This document shows positions 21,626 to 34,864 of a stretch of 64,000 nucleotides of DNA, piece by piece. The position numbers were made by a program, and so were the translations under genes. Location of the stretch: positions 1,736,001-1,800,000 of the forward strand of contig LT549889.1 of the NCBI GenBank assembly GCA_900078775.1. The letters are read 5' to 3'. This DNA comes from Mycolicibacterium aurum (GTDB taxonomy: Bacteria > Actinomycetota > Actinomycetes > Mycobacteriales > Mycobacteriaceae). The stretch's first letter is position 1; the number at the start of each line of letters is the position of its first letter. The notes under the pieces are model-generated. The model made no database searches. It worked only from the letters and a program-made list of their open reading frames with translations, and was not told the DNA's origin.

Positions 21626-22537
21626 ATGCCGCTGCTGGAGTACAAGACGACGCCGTCGTGGTTGCTGGAGCCGCGCCGACGGGCGGTCTCGCTGATCCCG
21701 GTTTCGTTCATGCGCAAGGCGCTGTACCTGATGATGATCCGCAAGCGGGGCAACTTCACCGATCCGCAGACCTTCAACGAGAAGGTCAACTGGCGCATCT
21801 TCAACGATCGGCGGGACCGGATCATCAAGGCCTGCGACAAGATGTGGATGAAGGTTATGGCCCGCGAGGCGTACCCGGGCGCGGATCTGCGCATCCCCGA
21901 GACGCTGTGGTCGGGAACGGATCTGCGCAACGCCCCGGACCTCACGACGCTGCCGCCGTGGGTGCTCAAGCCCAACGCCAGCAGCGGGCACGCGCTGTTC
22001 GGCCCGGATGCGGACACCGATCTGGACGCGCTGATGCGCAAGACCAGGATCTGGTTCGAGGAGACTCCGCTGGAGCTCGGTGAGTGGGGTTACAGCGAGG
22101 CCCGCCGGCTGCTGTTGCTCGAGGAACGCATCCCGACCCCGGACGGCTTGGCGCCCGTCGACTACAAGTTCTTCGTGTTCGACGGCCGCGTCGAACTGGT
22201 CCAGGTGAACCGCGGCCGGTTCGGCACCCGGCAGACCGCGACCTTCATGGACGCCGACTGGAACCGGATCCCGGTGCGCTGGCGCATCCAGCCGGTCGCC
22301 GACGAACCGCGGCCCGCCGAGCTGGACAAGATGCTGGAGATCGCGTCAACCCTCGGTGCGGACTGGGATTTTATCCGGATCGATCTCTACGCCGTCGACG
22401 GCGAGGTCTGGTTCGGCGAGTACACCCCGTACCCCGGCAGCGGTCTGCTGCGCTACAAGCCGATGAGCTTCGATGTCGAGCAAGGCAGACACTGGCAGCT
22501 GCCGGCCCTGCAGGACGTGCAGCGCGGCTGCCCTTAG
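21626..22537 (+). CDS. ATP-grasp amidoligase-like protein, TupA type
   Basis: A 303-residue protein recognisable by NFTDPQTFNEKVNWRIFNDR, WVLKPNASSGHALF, PVDYKFFVFDGRVELVQV and IRIDLYAVDGEVWFGEYT. These are the nucleotide- and metal-binding parts of the TupA-like ATP-grasp family, found in capsule and surface polysaccharide loci. The substrate is not known. A GGAGAA ribosome site sits 6 bases before ATG 21626. It lies between the Rv1591- and Rv1592c-like genes, where M. tuberculosis has none, so it is an extra gene of this lineage. The 139 bases upstream contain a TTATAT that could be a -10 box but no clear -35. Confidence 0.75.
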   Translation: MPLLEYKTTPSWLLEPRRRAVSLIPVSFMRKALYLMMIRKRGNFTDPQTFNEKVNWRIFNDRRDRIIKACDKMWMKVMAREAYPGADLRIPETLWSGTDLRNAPDLTTLPPWVLKPNASSGHALFGPDADTDLDALMRKTRIWFEETPLELGEWGYSEARRLLLLEERIPTPDGLAPVDYKFFVFDGRVELVQVNRGRFGTRQTATFMDADWNRIPVRWRIQPVADEPRPAELDKMLEIASTLGADWDFIRIDLYAVDGEVWFGEYTPYPGSGLLRYKPMSFDVEQGRHWQLPALQDVQRGCP

Positions 22538-22544
22538 GACCGCG

Positions 22545-23897
22545 TCAGCGGTCGAGCACCGACATCGGCAGCCGGTGCACCTGACGCCCGGTCAGCACCT
22601 TGGCGGTGATGACGGCCAGCCGGGCCATGCCCCTGTAGGTCGACGGGTTGAACAATGTCGGCCACTTGGTGCGCAGCAGGTGCTCTTCGAGTGGGCGTTG
22701 GGCGAACCGGTCGGACAGCCAGCGCAGGGCCATCGGGGCCGACATCGGGTGCAACAGCAGATGCTCGCTGAACATGTCCCGGTGATAGGTCACGTTGGCG
22801 CCGCCGGAGGAGTAGGCGTCGGCGAGTTCGTCGATGCCTACCACCGAGATGATCTCGTCGTGCACCGCCTGGATGATCAGCACAGGCGGGGTGGGCACGG
22901 CCGCGCCGAGCTTGATGTCGGCGAAGACGTGCTGCACCTCCGGGGTGGACAGGATGTGCTCCAGCGGCTGGTCCAGCAGGTCACCCATGTCGGTGCGCCA
23001 CAGCCGCAGGATGGCCTCGACCGTGGTCATGTGGTGCAGTTTGTCCAGCAGCGCCCGGCCCCTCTCGCTGGCGTGCTCGGCGATGATCTTCTGCAGGCCG
23101 GGGTAGACGTCGGCCAGGGCCGCGACGACGAGCGCGGGCAGTGCCGCGGCGAACGTGCCGTTGAGCTTGCGGAAGGTGCGGCCCAGGTCGCCGACCGGGG
23201 AGCCCAGGACCGCGCCGACGATGTTGAGTTCGGGGGCGTAGGTGCCGCTCATCTCGGCGGCCCAGGCGCTGGCCAGTCCGCCGCCGGAGTAGCCCCACAG
23301 GCCGATCGGCGCGTCGGGGGACAGCGGCAGCTGCTCGGAGCTCACCGCGGCCCGCAGGCCGTCGAGCACCCGGTAGCCGGGTTCGTACGGGGTGCCCCAG
23401 GAGCCGTTGACGCCCTCGTGGTCGGGCACCGACACCGCCCAGCCCTCGGCGATCGCCGCGGCCACCAGCAGCATCTCGAACTGCGGCACCGAACCGGGGG
23501 CCACCGCGTGCCGGCGCAGCGCGTAGGACGGGAAGCAACGCGAGGAGATCGCGTCGATGGCGCACTGGTAGGACACCAGCGGGCAAACCGGCTCGGGTCC
23601 GCGGTCGGCCGGGATGACCACCGTGGTGGCCGCGGCCTCCGGATCGCCGTTCATATCGGTGGTCCGGTACAGCAACTGGACCGCGCGGACCTGCTGCGGG
23701 ATCAGACCGAGAAAGGCCAGTTCGACGTCGCGGCTGCGCAGCACGGTGCCCGGCGTGGCGTGCTGGAAACCCGAGGGTGCGACGTAAAACGGGTCGTCCT
23801 TGGGCAGTTGTGGACGCGCAGAGCGGTCCAGCTGCTCGTGCGGGACGGCGCCGATCCACTCAGCGCCGGCGGGAGCGGTGGATCCGGCGAAGTCCAT
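22545..23897 (-). CDS. Secretory-lipase family alpha/beta hydrolase (Rv1592c-like)
   Basis: A 450-residue alpha/beta hydrolase of the LIP (secretory lipase) family. The nucleophile elbow [12 protein letters not shown] (GxSxG) is near residue 210, an acid candidate is in [10 protein letters not shown], and the histidine candidate is in [10 protein letters not shown] near 400. Substrates are probably acyl esters or lipids. ATG 23897 was chosen because [14 protein letters not shown] starts a protein of the same length as the M. tuberculosis homologue; upstream codons have poor composition. No classic signal peptide is evident. It converges with the ATP-grasp gene (7 bases apart). Confidence 0.82.
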   Translation of the reverse strand: MDFAGSTAPAGAEWIGAVPHEQLDRSARPQLPKDDPFYVAPSGFQHATPGTVLRSRDVELAFLGLIPQQVRAVQLLYRTTDMNGDPEAAATTVVIPADRGPEPVCPLVSYQCAIDAISSRCFPSYALRRHAVAPGSVPQFEMLLVAAAIAEGWAVSVPDHEGVNGSWGTPYEPGYRVLDGLRAAVSSEQLPLSPDAPIGLWGYSGGGLASAWAAEMSGTYAPELNIVGAVLGSPVGDLGRTFRKLNGTFAAALPALVVAALADVYPGLQKIIAEHASERGRALLDKLHHMTTVEAILRLWRTDMGDLLDQPLEHILSTPEVQHVFADIKLGAAVPTPPVLIIQAVHDEIISVVGIDELADAYSSGGANVTYHRDMFSEHLLLHPMSAPMALRWLSDRFAQRPLEEHLLRTKWPTLFNPSTYRGMARLAVITAKVLTGRQVHRLPMSVLDR

Positions 23898-23940
23898 TCG
23901 CGCATTCTTACTTAAGAAGGGTCTAAGAAGCCAGTCCGAC

Positions 23941-24633
23941 TCACGCTGGCGGCCGCAATGCCGCGAATTCGTCGGTAACTCGATAGCTGGCCTCGGTGAA
24001 GCGGTACAGCGCCGCCGGTCGGCCACCGCTGCGGCCCGAGCGTGCCGTGGTCCCGGTCCGGGTGATGACGTTGCGACGTTCCAGCACGCGTTGCAGGTTG
24101 GTCGCGTCCACCGGGTGCCCGAGTGCCACGCTGTAGATGTCCCGCAGTGTGGAGAGTGCGAATTCCTTTGGTGCCAGCGCGAATCCGATGTTGGTGTAGG
24201 ACAGCTTGGCGATCAGCCGGGCGTGCGCATTGGTCACCATGGTGCGGTGGTCGAAGGCCATCGGGGGCAGGTCCGACACCGGGTGCCAGTGGGTGTCCGG
24301 CGGCAGTTCTGGATTGGCGGGGGAGGGCACCAGCCCCAGGAACGTCGACGCGATGATGCGCGGCCCGGGAACCCGGTTCGGGTCGGAGAACACCGCCAAC
24401 TGTTCCAGGTGGGCCAGTTCACGCAAGTCGACCTTCTCGGCCAGTTGTCTGCGCACCGAATCGGTCATGTCTTCGTCGTCGCGCAGTTGCCCGCCGGGCA
24501 GGGACCAGGCGCCGCGCTGCGGATCCATCGCGCGTTCCCACAGCAGGACGCTGAGCTCGGGTTTCCTGGTGGCCAGTTGCCGAACCTGGAACACGACTGC
24601 AAGCACTTCGTGGTGGGTGCTAGCATGTGGCAT
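23941..24633 (-). CDS. nrtR: NrtR-type regulator of NAD synthesis (Nudix-like plus winged helix)
   Basis: A 230-residue protein. The N-terminal two thirds is a Nudix fold ([20 protein letters not shown]) whose Nudix box is degenerate: Q, K and D stand where the catalytic E, E and G belong. That suggests ligand sensing rather than hydrolysis. The C-terminal third (about 150-230, [15 protein letters not shown] ... [10 protein letters not shown]) is the winged helix. NrtR proteins repress NAD genes and respond to ADP-ribose-type ligands. It diverges from nadA, with a 23-base palindrome directly before its ATG. Rv1593c is the counterpart by position. Confidence 0.85.
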   Translation of the reverse strand: MPHASTHHEVLAVVFQVRQLATRKPELSVLLWERAMDPQRGAWSLPGGQLRDDEDMTDSVRRQLAEKVDLRELAHLEQLAVFSDPNRVPGPRIIASTFLGLVPSPANPELPPDTHWHPVSDLPPMAFDHRTMVTNAHARLIAKLSYTNIGFALAPKEFALSTLRDIYSVALGHPVDATNLQRVLERRNVITRTGTTARSGRSGGRPAALYRFTEASYRVTDEFAALRPPA

Positions 24634-24656
24634 GTTTTCGATTGTAAGTCGAAAAC
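24634..24656. promoter_or_regulatory. NrtR operator (23-bp palindrome) between nrtR and nadA
   Basis: Arms GTTTTCGA (24634-24641) and TCGAAAAC (24649-24656) are perfect inverted repeats around a 7-base spacer. The site touches the nrtR start codon and ends 25 bases before the nadA ATG, so binding would block both. A leaderless nrtR transcript is possible. Confidence 0.8.
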
Positions 24657-24681
24657 CTGGATTGGCCAAAAGGAGACCATC

Positions 24682-25727
<1,046 letters not shown>

Positions 25728-25731
<4 letters not shown>

Positions 25732-27317
25732 CGAGCCCGTCCTGCGGGGGCGCCGGGTACTGGCAGCAGCGCGCCGATGTCGTCGTCATCGGTACCGGGG
25801 TGGCCGGTCTGGTGGCGGCGCTGGCCGCCGCCCGGCGGGGTCAAAAGGTCGTGGTACTCAGCAAGTTCGCCGAGACCGCGACATTCTATGCCCAGGGTGG
25901 CATCGCGGTGGTGCTGCCCGACTCCTTCCGCGAGGACGGGGATTCGGTCGACGCCCACGTGGCCGACACCCTGGCCGCCGGCGGCGGGCTGTGTGACGCC
26001 GAGGCGGTCCGGTCCATCGTCGCCGGCGGATACGACGCGGTGGCCGAACTGGTTTCCGACGGCGCACACTTCGACGAGTCGACCCCCGGGCATTGGTCGT
26101 TGACCCGGGAGGGCGGGCACAGCCGGCGACGGATCATCCATGCCGGCGGCGACGCCACCGGCGCCGAGGTGCAGCGCGCGCTGAACGTGGCCGCCACCCA
26201 TCTGGACATCCGGCGCAATCACGCCGCCCTGCAGATCTGTCACGACGGTGATCAGGTGACCGGGGTGTTGGTGCACAGCGAGGACGGTCCGGGCGTGGTG
26301 CACGCACCGTCGGTCGTGCTGGCCACCGGCGGTCTTGGGCACCTGTATTCGGCGACGACGAACCCGGACGGCTCCACCGGTGACGGGGTCGCGCTGGCCC
26401 TGCAGGCCGGGGTGAGCATCACCGACATCGAGTTCATCCAGTTCCACCCGACCATGTTGTACACCGGCCCGGCCGGCGGGCGGCGCCCGCTGATCTCCGA
26501 GGCGCTGCGCGGCGAAGGTGCGATTCTCGTTGACCGGCAAGGGGATTCTGTCACCGCCGGGGTGCATCCGCTCGGTGACCTGGCGCCTCGCGATGTGGTC
26601 GCCGCGGCGATCGACGCGCGGCTGCGCGACACCGGTGCGGACTGCGTGTATCTCGATGCCACCGGCATCCCCGCGGTGGCCGAGCGCTTCCCGACCGTGA
26701 CCGCGGCCTGCCTGGCCGCCGGTATCGACCCGGCCGTGCAGCCGATCCCGGTGGTGCCCGGCGCGCACTACAGCTGCGGCGGTGTCCGCACCGATGTGCA
26801 CGGCCGTACCGACCTACCCGGGCTGTTCGCCGCCGGCGAGGTGGCCCGGACCGGGATGCACGGGGCGAACCGGTTGGCGTCCAACAGCTTGCTGGAAGGC
26901 CTGGTCGTGGGTGGCCGGGCCGGCCGCGCCGCGGCGGCGCACGCGCACACCGCGGGCGCGGTCCGGGCCGGTGTGCCACGCACCCTGACGCTGCCGGTCA
27001 TGGCGCGCACGACGTTGCAGCGCACCATGACCGAGCACGCCTCGGTGGTGCGGGACGCCGACGGCCTGCACCGGCTCGCCGATCTGGTCGCCGCGGCCCC
27101 ACAGCGGGCCGTCACCGACCGGGCCGGCGCCGAGGATGCCGCGCTGACCATGACGGCCCGCGCGATCGCGGCGGCCGCCCTCGAGCGCACCGAATCCCGA
27201 GGCTGCCATCACCGCGGTGACTTCCCGCAATCTGATGCCGCACAAGCGATCAGCACTTCGCTGCGCATCGATGACACCGGTGCGCCGGCCGTCATCACGC
27301 CGGTCGCCGCCCGCTGA
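25728..27317 (+). CDS. nadB: L-aspartate oxidase
   Basis: An FAD flavoprotein that oxidises L-aspartate to iminoaspartate for NadA. The 529-residue protein has the dinucleotide-binding [14 protein letters not shown] (residues 18-31), [28 protein letters not shown] and [10 protein letters not shown], plus the [21 protein letters not shown] loop. All are typical of NadB and distinguish it from succinate dehydrogenase. It overlaps nadA by 4 bases, and its TGA overlaps a possible nadC ATG. Confidence 0.96.
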
Positions 27318-27343
27318 TGACAACGACGACACAAGGAGTGCAG

Positions 27344-28216
27344 GTGACCCCTGACCTGATTGGACTGTCCGCCGCCGAACTCGAGGAGGCCCGGGTCCTG
27401 ATCGCCCGCGCCCTCGATGAGGATCTGCGCTACGGGCCGGACGTCACCACCCTGGCCACCGTGCCCGCCGATGCGACGGTCACCGTGTCGATGGCCACCC
27501 GCGAACCCGGCGTTGCCGCCGGTGTGGACCTCGCCCTACTGGTGCTCGACCAGGTGCTCGGCGCCGACGGCTACACCGTGCTGGACCGGGTCGCCGACGG
27601 CACCCGGCTGGAGGCCGGGCAGTCACTGCTGCGCCTCACCGGACCGACACAGGGTCTGCTGACCGCCGAGCGCACCATGTTGAACCTGGTCTGCCATCTG
27701 TCCGGCATCGCCACCGCGACCGCACGCTGGGTGGACGCGGTCGAGGGTACTCACGCACAGATCCGGGACACTCGTAAGACATTGGCGGGCTTGCGTTTTC
27801 TGCAGAAGTACGCGGTGCGGGTCGGTGGCGGGGTGAACCATCGGATGGGCCTCGGCGACGCCGCGCTGATCAAGGACAACCACGTCGCCGCGGCGGGTTC
27901 GGTGCTGGCCGCCTTGGAGGCCGTGCGCGCCGCCGCACCGGATCTGCCCTGCGAGGTCGAGGTCGACTCCCTCGAGCAACTCGACGATGTGCTCGGGGCC
28001 GGGGTGGAGTTGATCCTGCTGGACAACTTCCCGGTATGGCAGACCCAGATCGCCGTGCAGCGCCGCGACACCCGCGCCCCCGCGACCAAACTCGAATCAT
28101 CGGGCGGGCTGTCGCTGGAGTCCGCGGCGGACTACGCGGCCACCGGGGTGGATTACCTGGCCGTCGGCGCGCTCACGCACTCGGTGCGGGTGCTCGACGT
28201 CGGCCTGGACACCTAA
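27344..28216 (+). CDS. nadC: Nicotinate-nucleotide pyrophosphorylase (quinolinate phosphoribosyltransferase)
   Basis: Converts quinolinate and PRPP to nicotinate mononucleotide. The protein (290 residues) has LDEDLRYGPDVTT, ERTMLNLVCHLSGIAT, IRDTRKTLAGLR, KYAVRVGGGVNHR and the catalytic KDNHVAAAGS, plus ESSGGLSL and VGALTHSV at the end. GTG 27344 is preferred because AAGGAG sits 6 bases before it. The in-frame ATG at 27317 overlaps the nadB stop (TGATG) and would add nine residues without a ribosome site. The stop overlaps the convergent PGRS-like gene by 4 bases. Confidence 0.95.
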   Translation: MTPDLIGLSAAELEEARVLIARALDEDLRYGPDVTTLATVPADATVTVSMATREPGVAAGVDLALLVLDQVLGADGYTVLDRVADGTRLEAGQSLLRLTGPTQGLLTAERTMLNLVCHLSGIATATARWVDAVEGTHAQIRDTRKTLAGLRFLQKYAVRVGGGVNHRMGLGDAALIKDNHVAAAGSVLAALEAVRAAAPDLPCEVEVDSLEQLDDVLGAGVELILLDNFPVWQTQIAVQRRDTRAPATKLESSGGLSLESAADYAATGVDYLAVGALTHSVRVLDVGLDT

Positions 28217-29712
28217 CCGTCCCGACCGTCGGCGCCGTTGCCGCTGGCCGAGGTGGACCCGGTGCCCGTTCCGCCGGTGCCGCCGCTGCCGCCAGGGGCA
28301 CCCAGGCCGCCCCGACCGCCGTTACCGCCCGGTCCGCCGCGGCCGGTACCTGTTGCGGTGGAGGCGTTTCCGCCCTTGCCCCCGTTGCCGCCCCGCTGAA
28401 ACAGGCTGCCCCGGCTGGACCCACCGCCGGCGCCGGTGCCGCCGACCGCGTTGCCGGTGTCCGTTTCGGCGTCGCCGCCGGTGCCGCCCGTGCCGCCGCG
28501 CCCGATGCCGGCTCCGCGACCGCCGAGGCCGCCGTTGCCGCCCGTTGCGTTGCCGGTCCCGGCTTGGGCATCGCCACCGGCCCCGCCGCGGCCGCCGGTG
28601 CCGACGAGCGCGGCGTCTCCGCCGGTGCCGCCACGACCGGCGTACGCCCGCGTGGCGCCATTCGCGGAGCCGCCCGACCCGCCGCGACCTGCGTTGCCGA
28701 TGGTGCTGGCGCCGCCGCTTCCGCCGTGGCCGCCCTCGGCGTCACCGGAGTCCGATGTCCCGTTGCCGCCGCTGCCGCCCGCACCGCCGGAGCCGATCAA
28801 CCCGGAGCGCCCGCCGTTGCCCCCGTTGGAACCGATGGCGGTGCGGTCCGTGGCGATTCCGTCGCCTCCCTGGCCGCCCGCGCCGCCGGACCCGATCAGC
28901 CGGCCGCCGTTGCCGCCGGCGCCACCGGCGCCACCGGTGTTGTTCTCGCGGCCGGGCAGGCCGGTGTTGGTGCCCCCGGTGCCGCCCCGTCCACCGGTGC
29001 CGATCACACCGGCGTGGCCACCGTCACCGCCCTTGCCTCCCAGAACTCCGTTTCCCCCGGCACCACCGTTACCGATCAGTCCGGCGTTTCCGCCGGCACC
29101 GCCCGTATCGCTACCAGGACTACCGGTGATGCCGTCGCCGCCCTTGCCGCCGTTGCCGATCAGCCAGCCGCCGTTGCCGCCCTTCTGGCCGGGCGCACCG
29201 GTGGCACCGTTACCGATCAACCAGCCGCCGTTCTGGCCGGGTTCGATGCCGTTGCCGATCAGCCAGCCGCCGTTGCCGATCATCGGCCGGATGTCCTCGC
29301 CGACCACGAAGGCGACCGCATGACCGCTGCCGGTGGTGGCCAGGGTGGCGGCCGGCGCTGCGAAAGTGCCGGTGCTCAGGCTCCGGCCGGTGACCGGGGT
29401 GTCGTCGAACGCGGTGGCGGCGTCCTCAACGGCGTCTACGACGCGTTCGGTGCCCGCCGGGCTAGATGGGGTCGTTGCGGCCTGCGCGGCCGGACCGCCG
29501 GGGTGGTACAGGGCGTTGGGTGTGGCCACCGCCCCGGGCTGCGGCACCGGTCTGAGGGTGGGAGCCGGCGCCGCCGCCAGGGCGACGGGAGCCGCCACGG
29601 TGTGGACCACCGGGTCCGGCCGAGCAGGGGTCTCCACGACGGCGGTACCGGTCGCGGCGAGTACGCCGACGCTCAGTACCGAGGTCAGCAAGGTGCGGTT
29701 GACGGGCTTCAT
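28213..29712 (-). CDS. Secreted Gly-rich PGRS-like protein without a PE domain
   Basis: A 499-residue protein with a probable signal peptide (MKPVNRTLLTSVLSVGVLAATG, cut after about residue 25-30). An Ala/Pro-rich region runs to about residue 130. A long PGRS-type array then fills residues about 145-499: GGxGG units interspersed with NGGWLIGNG repeats. This is the repeat type of mycobacterial PE_PGRS proteins, but no PE helix pair precedes it. ATG 29712 is chosen for the signal peptide; an ATG 51 bases upstream is in frame. The repeats often bind calcium or act at the cell surface in other proteins; the role here is unknown. Confidence 0.78.
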   Translation of the reverse strand: MKPVNRTLLTSVLSVGVLAATGTAVVETPARPDPVVHTVAAPVALAAAPAPTLRPVPQPGAVATPNALYHPGGPAAQAATTPSSPAGTERVVDAVEDAATAFDDTPVTGRSLSTGTFAAPAATLATTGSGHAVAFVVGEDIRPMIGNGGWLIGNGIEPGQNGGWLIGNGATGAPGQKGGNGGWLIGNGGKGGDGITGSPGSDTGGAGGNAGLIGNGGAGGNGVLGGKGGDGGHAGVIGTGGRGGTGGTNTGLPGRENNTGGAGGAGGNGGRLIGSGGAGGQGGDGIATDRTAIGSNGGNGGRSGLIGSGGAGGSGGNGTSDSGDAEGGHGGSGGASTIGNAGRGGSGGSANGATRAYAGRGGTGGDAALVGTGGRGGAGGDAQAGTGNATGGNGGLGGRGAGIGRGGTGGTGGDAETDTGNAVGGTGAGGGSSRGSLFQRGGNGGKGGNASTATGTGRGGPGGNGGRGGLGAPGGSGGTGGTGTGSTSASGNGADGRDG

Positions 29713-29762
29713 CGCGGCGGTTCCCCTTGGTCCACGTCCGAAAATCATTGTGTTGGGAAACA

Positions 29763-29768
29763 TCTATA
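29763..29768 (-). promoter_or_regulatory. Possible -10 element for the PGRS-like gene
   Basis: On the minus strand TGTATAGATG carries a TATAGA hexamer with a TG one base before it, about 50 bases upstream of ATG 29712. No good -35 is visible, which fits an extended -10 promoter. The 228-base gap to the LysE gene holds nothing else recognisable. Confidence 0.35.
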
Positions 29769-29940
29769 CACGGCGGTGGGACAGCTCCGCAGGATTGTCG
29801 AAATGCCTTTGAGCTGGGCTGATGCGCTTATGCAGCGACGTCGCGGAACCAGCAACGGGCCGTGTGGCGGGCGGCGAGTGGCGCACCCGGCGTTTACTCG
29901 GGCGTAATTTACTTCAGTTAACTAACCAGCGTTTCCGGCG

Positions 29941-30576
29941 TCAGGCCGTTGCGCCGCGCCGCACCAGGGACAGCACCACGGCCGCCGCGGCGAACATGGT
30001 CGCGACCACCCGGTTCAGGATCGTCTGCTGCCGCACGTTGTGCATCCAATTGACCAGCCGTCCGGCCAGCCCGGTGTACAGGCCCATCACCACGATGTCC
30101 ACCACGATCATCGTCACGCCGATGGCCAGATACTGCGGCAGCAGCGGCGCGGTCGGCACCACGAACTGGGGCAGCGCCGCCAGGAAGAACACCAGGCCCT
30201 TCGGGTTGGTGGCGTTCACCAGGAACCCGCGCAACAGCAGCCCGCCCCGGCTGCTGCTCACGGTGACGTCGACCTGCGCACGCAGATCACGCGGGGCGGT
30301 ACGCCACTGCCGGACGGCCAGATACGCCAGGTAGGCCACCCCGAGCCATTTGATCACCGTGAAGGCGATCGCGGAGGCCGCCACCAGGGCACCGACCCCG
30401 GCCGCCACCAGGACGAGTTGCAGCATCAACCCGATCTGCAGCCCCAGTACGCTCCACCAGCCGCGCCGCAGGCCCTCGGTCATGCCGGTGGCCATGGACT
30501 GCACCGCGCCGGGACCGGGCGCCACGCTGATCGCGATCGCCGCACCCAGGAACGCCAGCCACATCTGCCAAGACAT
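29941..30576 (-). CDS. LysE/RhtB-family amino-acid exporter
   Basis: A 211-residue membrane protein with six predicted helices and the family N-terminus MWLAFLGAAIAISVAPGPGA, in which the SVAPGPG turn is diagnostic. A second signature is FLVNATNPKGLVFFLAALPQFV near residue 115-136. Members export lysine, arginine, homoserine or threonine; the substrate cannot be read from sequence. It lies alone between the PGRS-like gene and the oxidoreductase, on the minus strand. Confidence 0.88.
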   Translation of the reverse strand: MSWQMWLAFLGAAIAISVAPGPGAVQSMATGMTEGLRRGWWSVLGLQIGLMLQLVLVAAGVGALVAASAIAFTVIKWLGVAYLAYLAVRQWRTAPRDLRAQVDVTVSSSRGGLLLRGFLVNATNPKGLVFFLAALPQFVVPTAPLLPQYLAIGVTMIVVDIVVMGLYTGLAGRLVNWMHNVRQQTILNRVVATMFAAAAVVLSLVRRGATA

Positions 30577-30609
30577 GCGGTCAGTGTCGCAGAGCCCGGC
30601 AAGTGAATA

Positions 30610-31050
30610 TCAGGCGATATCGGCCACGAACACCCCGGTCTTGCGGGCGCCGATGCGCGCGATCAGTGGCAGCGACGGGTCCGAGGTGCCCGCCGGCAGC
30701 ACCCGCGGATTCACCAGGTGCAGATCCTTGCGGAAGACGTGGATATCGGCCTGGCCGGCGGCCAGCACGTTCTTCACCCAGTTCGTCTTGCCGTGCGCCA
30801 GTAGGATCGCCAACGTGTCGCCCCTGCGGTACGAGGTGACCGGGGTTTCGTAGGCTTTTCCGGAGCTGCGGCCCGTGTGTTTGATCACGCTGAACCCGGG
30901 CAGTTTCCTGCTGATCGGGGTCATCACCGGGTTGATGTATTTGATCTGGAAACTCTCCAGCCAGGGCGGAAAGATCATCGGAACGCCCGCGACGTTGTTC
31001 GGATGCTCGCTTCTGCTCGGACGACTGGACCCTGATGGCGACGCGGACAT
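30610..31050 (-). CDS. Nitroreductase-family deazaflavin (F420)-type oxidoreductase
   Basis: A 146-residue protein with the Ddn-like split-barrel pattern: [19 protein letters not shown], then [20 protein letters not shown] and a final NPRVLPAG ... [15 protein letters not shown]. In mycobacteria such proteins use F420H2 or bind flavin/heme, with varied substrates. The start at 31050 gives a short low-complexity lead; the internal ATG at 30978 ([10 protein letters not shown]) is equally plausible and closer to typical length. It is divergent from hisD by 45 bases, the Rv1598c position. Confidence 0.72.
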   Translation of the reverse strand: MSASPSGSSRPSRSEHPNNVAGVPMIFPPWLESFQIKYINPVMTPISRKLPGFSVIKHTGRSSGKAYETPVTSYRRGDTLAILLAHGKTNWVKNVLAAGQADIHVFRKDLHLVNPRVLPAGTSDPSLPLIARIGARKTGVFVADIA

Positions 31051-31095
31051 GACGGCTCCCGAATTCGATTTGGCCTGCTCTGGGACAATGGGTGC

Positions 31096-34195
<3,100 letters not shown>

Positions 34196-34223
34196 GGGCG
34201 CCGGGCGAGCGGAGCGACCGGAA

Positions 34224-34841
34224 ATGAAACGCGTCGTCGTCCTGGACTACGGGTCGGGCAATCTGCGCTCGGCGCAGCGGGCCGTGGAACGGGTCGGCGC
34301 CGAGGTCACCGTCACCGCCGACCCGACAGCGGCCTTCGAGGCGGACGGCCTGCTGGTGCCCGGCGTCGGCGCGTATCAGGCCTGCATGGACGGGTTGCGC
34401 GCCATCGACGGTGAACAGATCATCGCCAAGCGCCTCGAGGCGGGCCGCCCGGTGCTCGGCGTCTGCGTGGGCATGCAGATCATGTTCAGCCAGGGCGTCG
34501 AGTTCGGTGTGCAGACCGACGGCTGCGGTCAGTGGCCGGGCGCGGTGACGCGACTGGATGCGCCGGTGATCCCGCACATGGGCTGGAACGTCGTCGACGC
34601 ACCCAGCGGCAGCACCCTGTTCCGCGGCCTCGACCCCGACACCCGGTTCTACTTCGTGCATTCCTACGCCGCCCAGAAGTGGGAGGGCGACCCGGATGCG
34701 CTGCTGACCTGGGCGACGCACGAGGTGCCGTTCCTGGCTGCCGTGGAGAACGGGCCGCTGTCGGCCACTCAATTCCATCCCGAGAAGAGCGGCGACGCCG
34801 GTGCGACGCTGCTGCGCAATTGGGTCGAGAGCCTCGGCTGA
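34224..34841 (+). CDS. hisH: Imidazole glycerol phosphate synthase, glutaminase subunit
   Basis: A class-I glutamine amidotransferase that supplies ammonia to HisF. The 205-residue protein has the catalytic triad C81 (LGVCVGMQ), H185 and E187 (FHPEKSG), the oxyanion region [10 protein letters not shown], and HSYAA. ATG 34224 is chosen because [16 protein letters not shown] is the standard N-terminus. Its partner hisF is two genes downstream. Confidence 0.96.
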   Translation: MKRVVVLDYGSGNLRSAQRAVERVGAEVTVTADPTAAFEADGLLVPGVGAYQACMDGLRAIDGEQIIAKRLEAGRPVLGVCVGMQIMFSQGVEFGVQTDGCGQWPGAVTRLDAPVIPHMGWNVVDAPSGSTLFRGLDPDTRFYFVHSYAAQKWEGDPDALLTWATHEVPFLAAVENGPLSATQFHPEKSGDAGATLLRNWVESLG

Positions 34842-34864
34842 CGAGGCAAGTAAGGTAACCGCAC

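Noticed and set aside
22473..23915. 480-codon plus-strand frame over the lipase
   Set aside because: Antisense shadow of a recognisable alpha/beta hydrolase; composition is typical of high-GC mirror frames.
28213..29712. Regular short repeats considered as a CRISPR array
   Set aside because: The periodicity follows codons for Gly-rich protein, with no constant repeat and unique spacers.
28036..29907. 623-codon Ala/Gly/Arg-rich plus-strand frame over the PGRS-like gene
   Set aside because: It starts inside nadC; the minus strand has the signal peptide and the regular GGxGG periodicity expected of a real protein.
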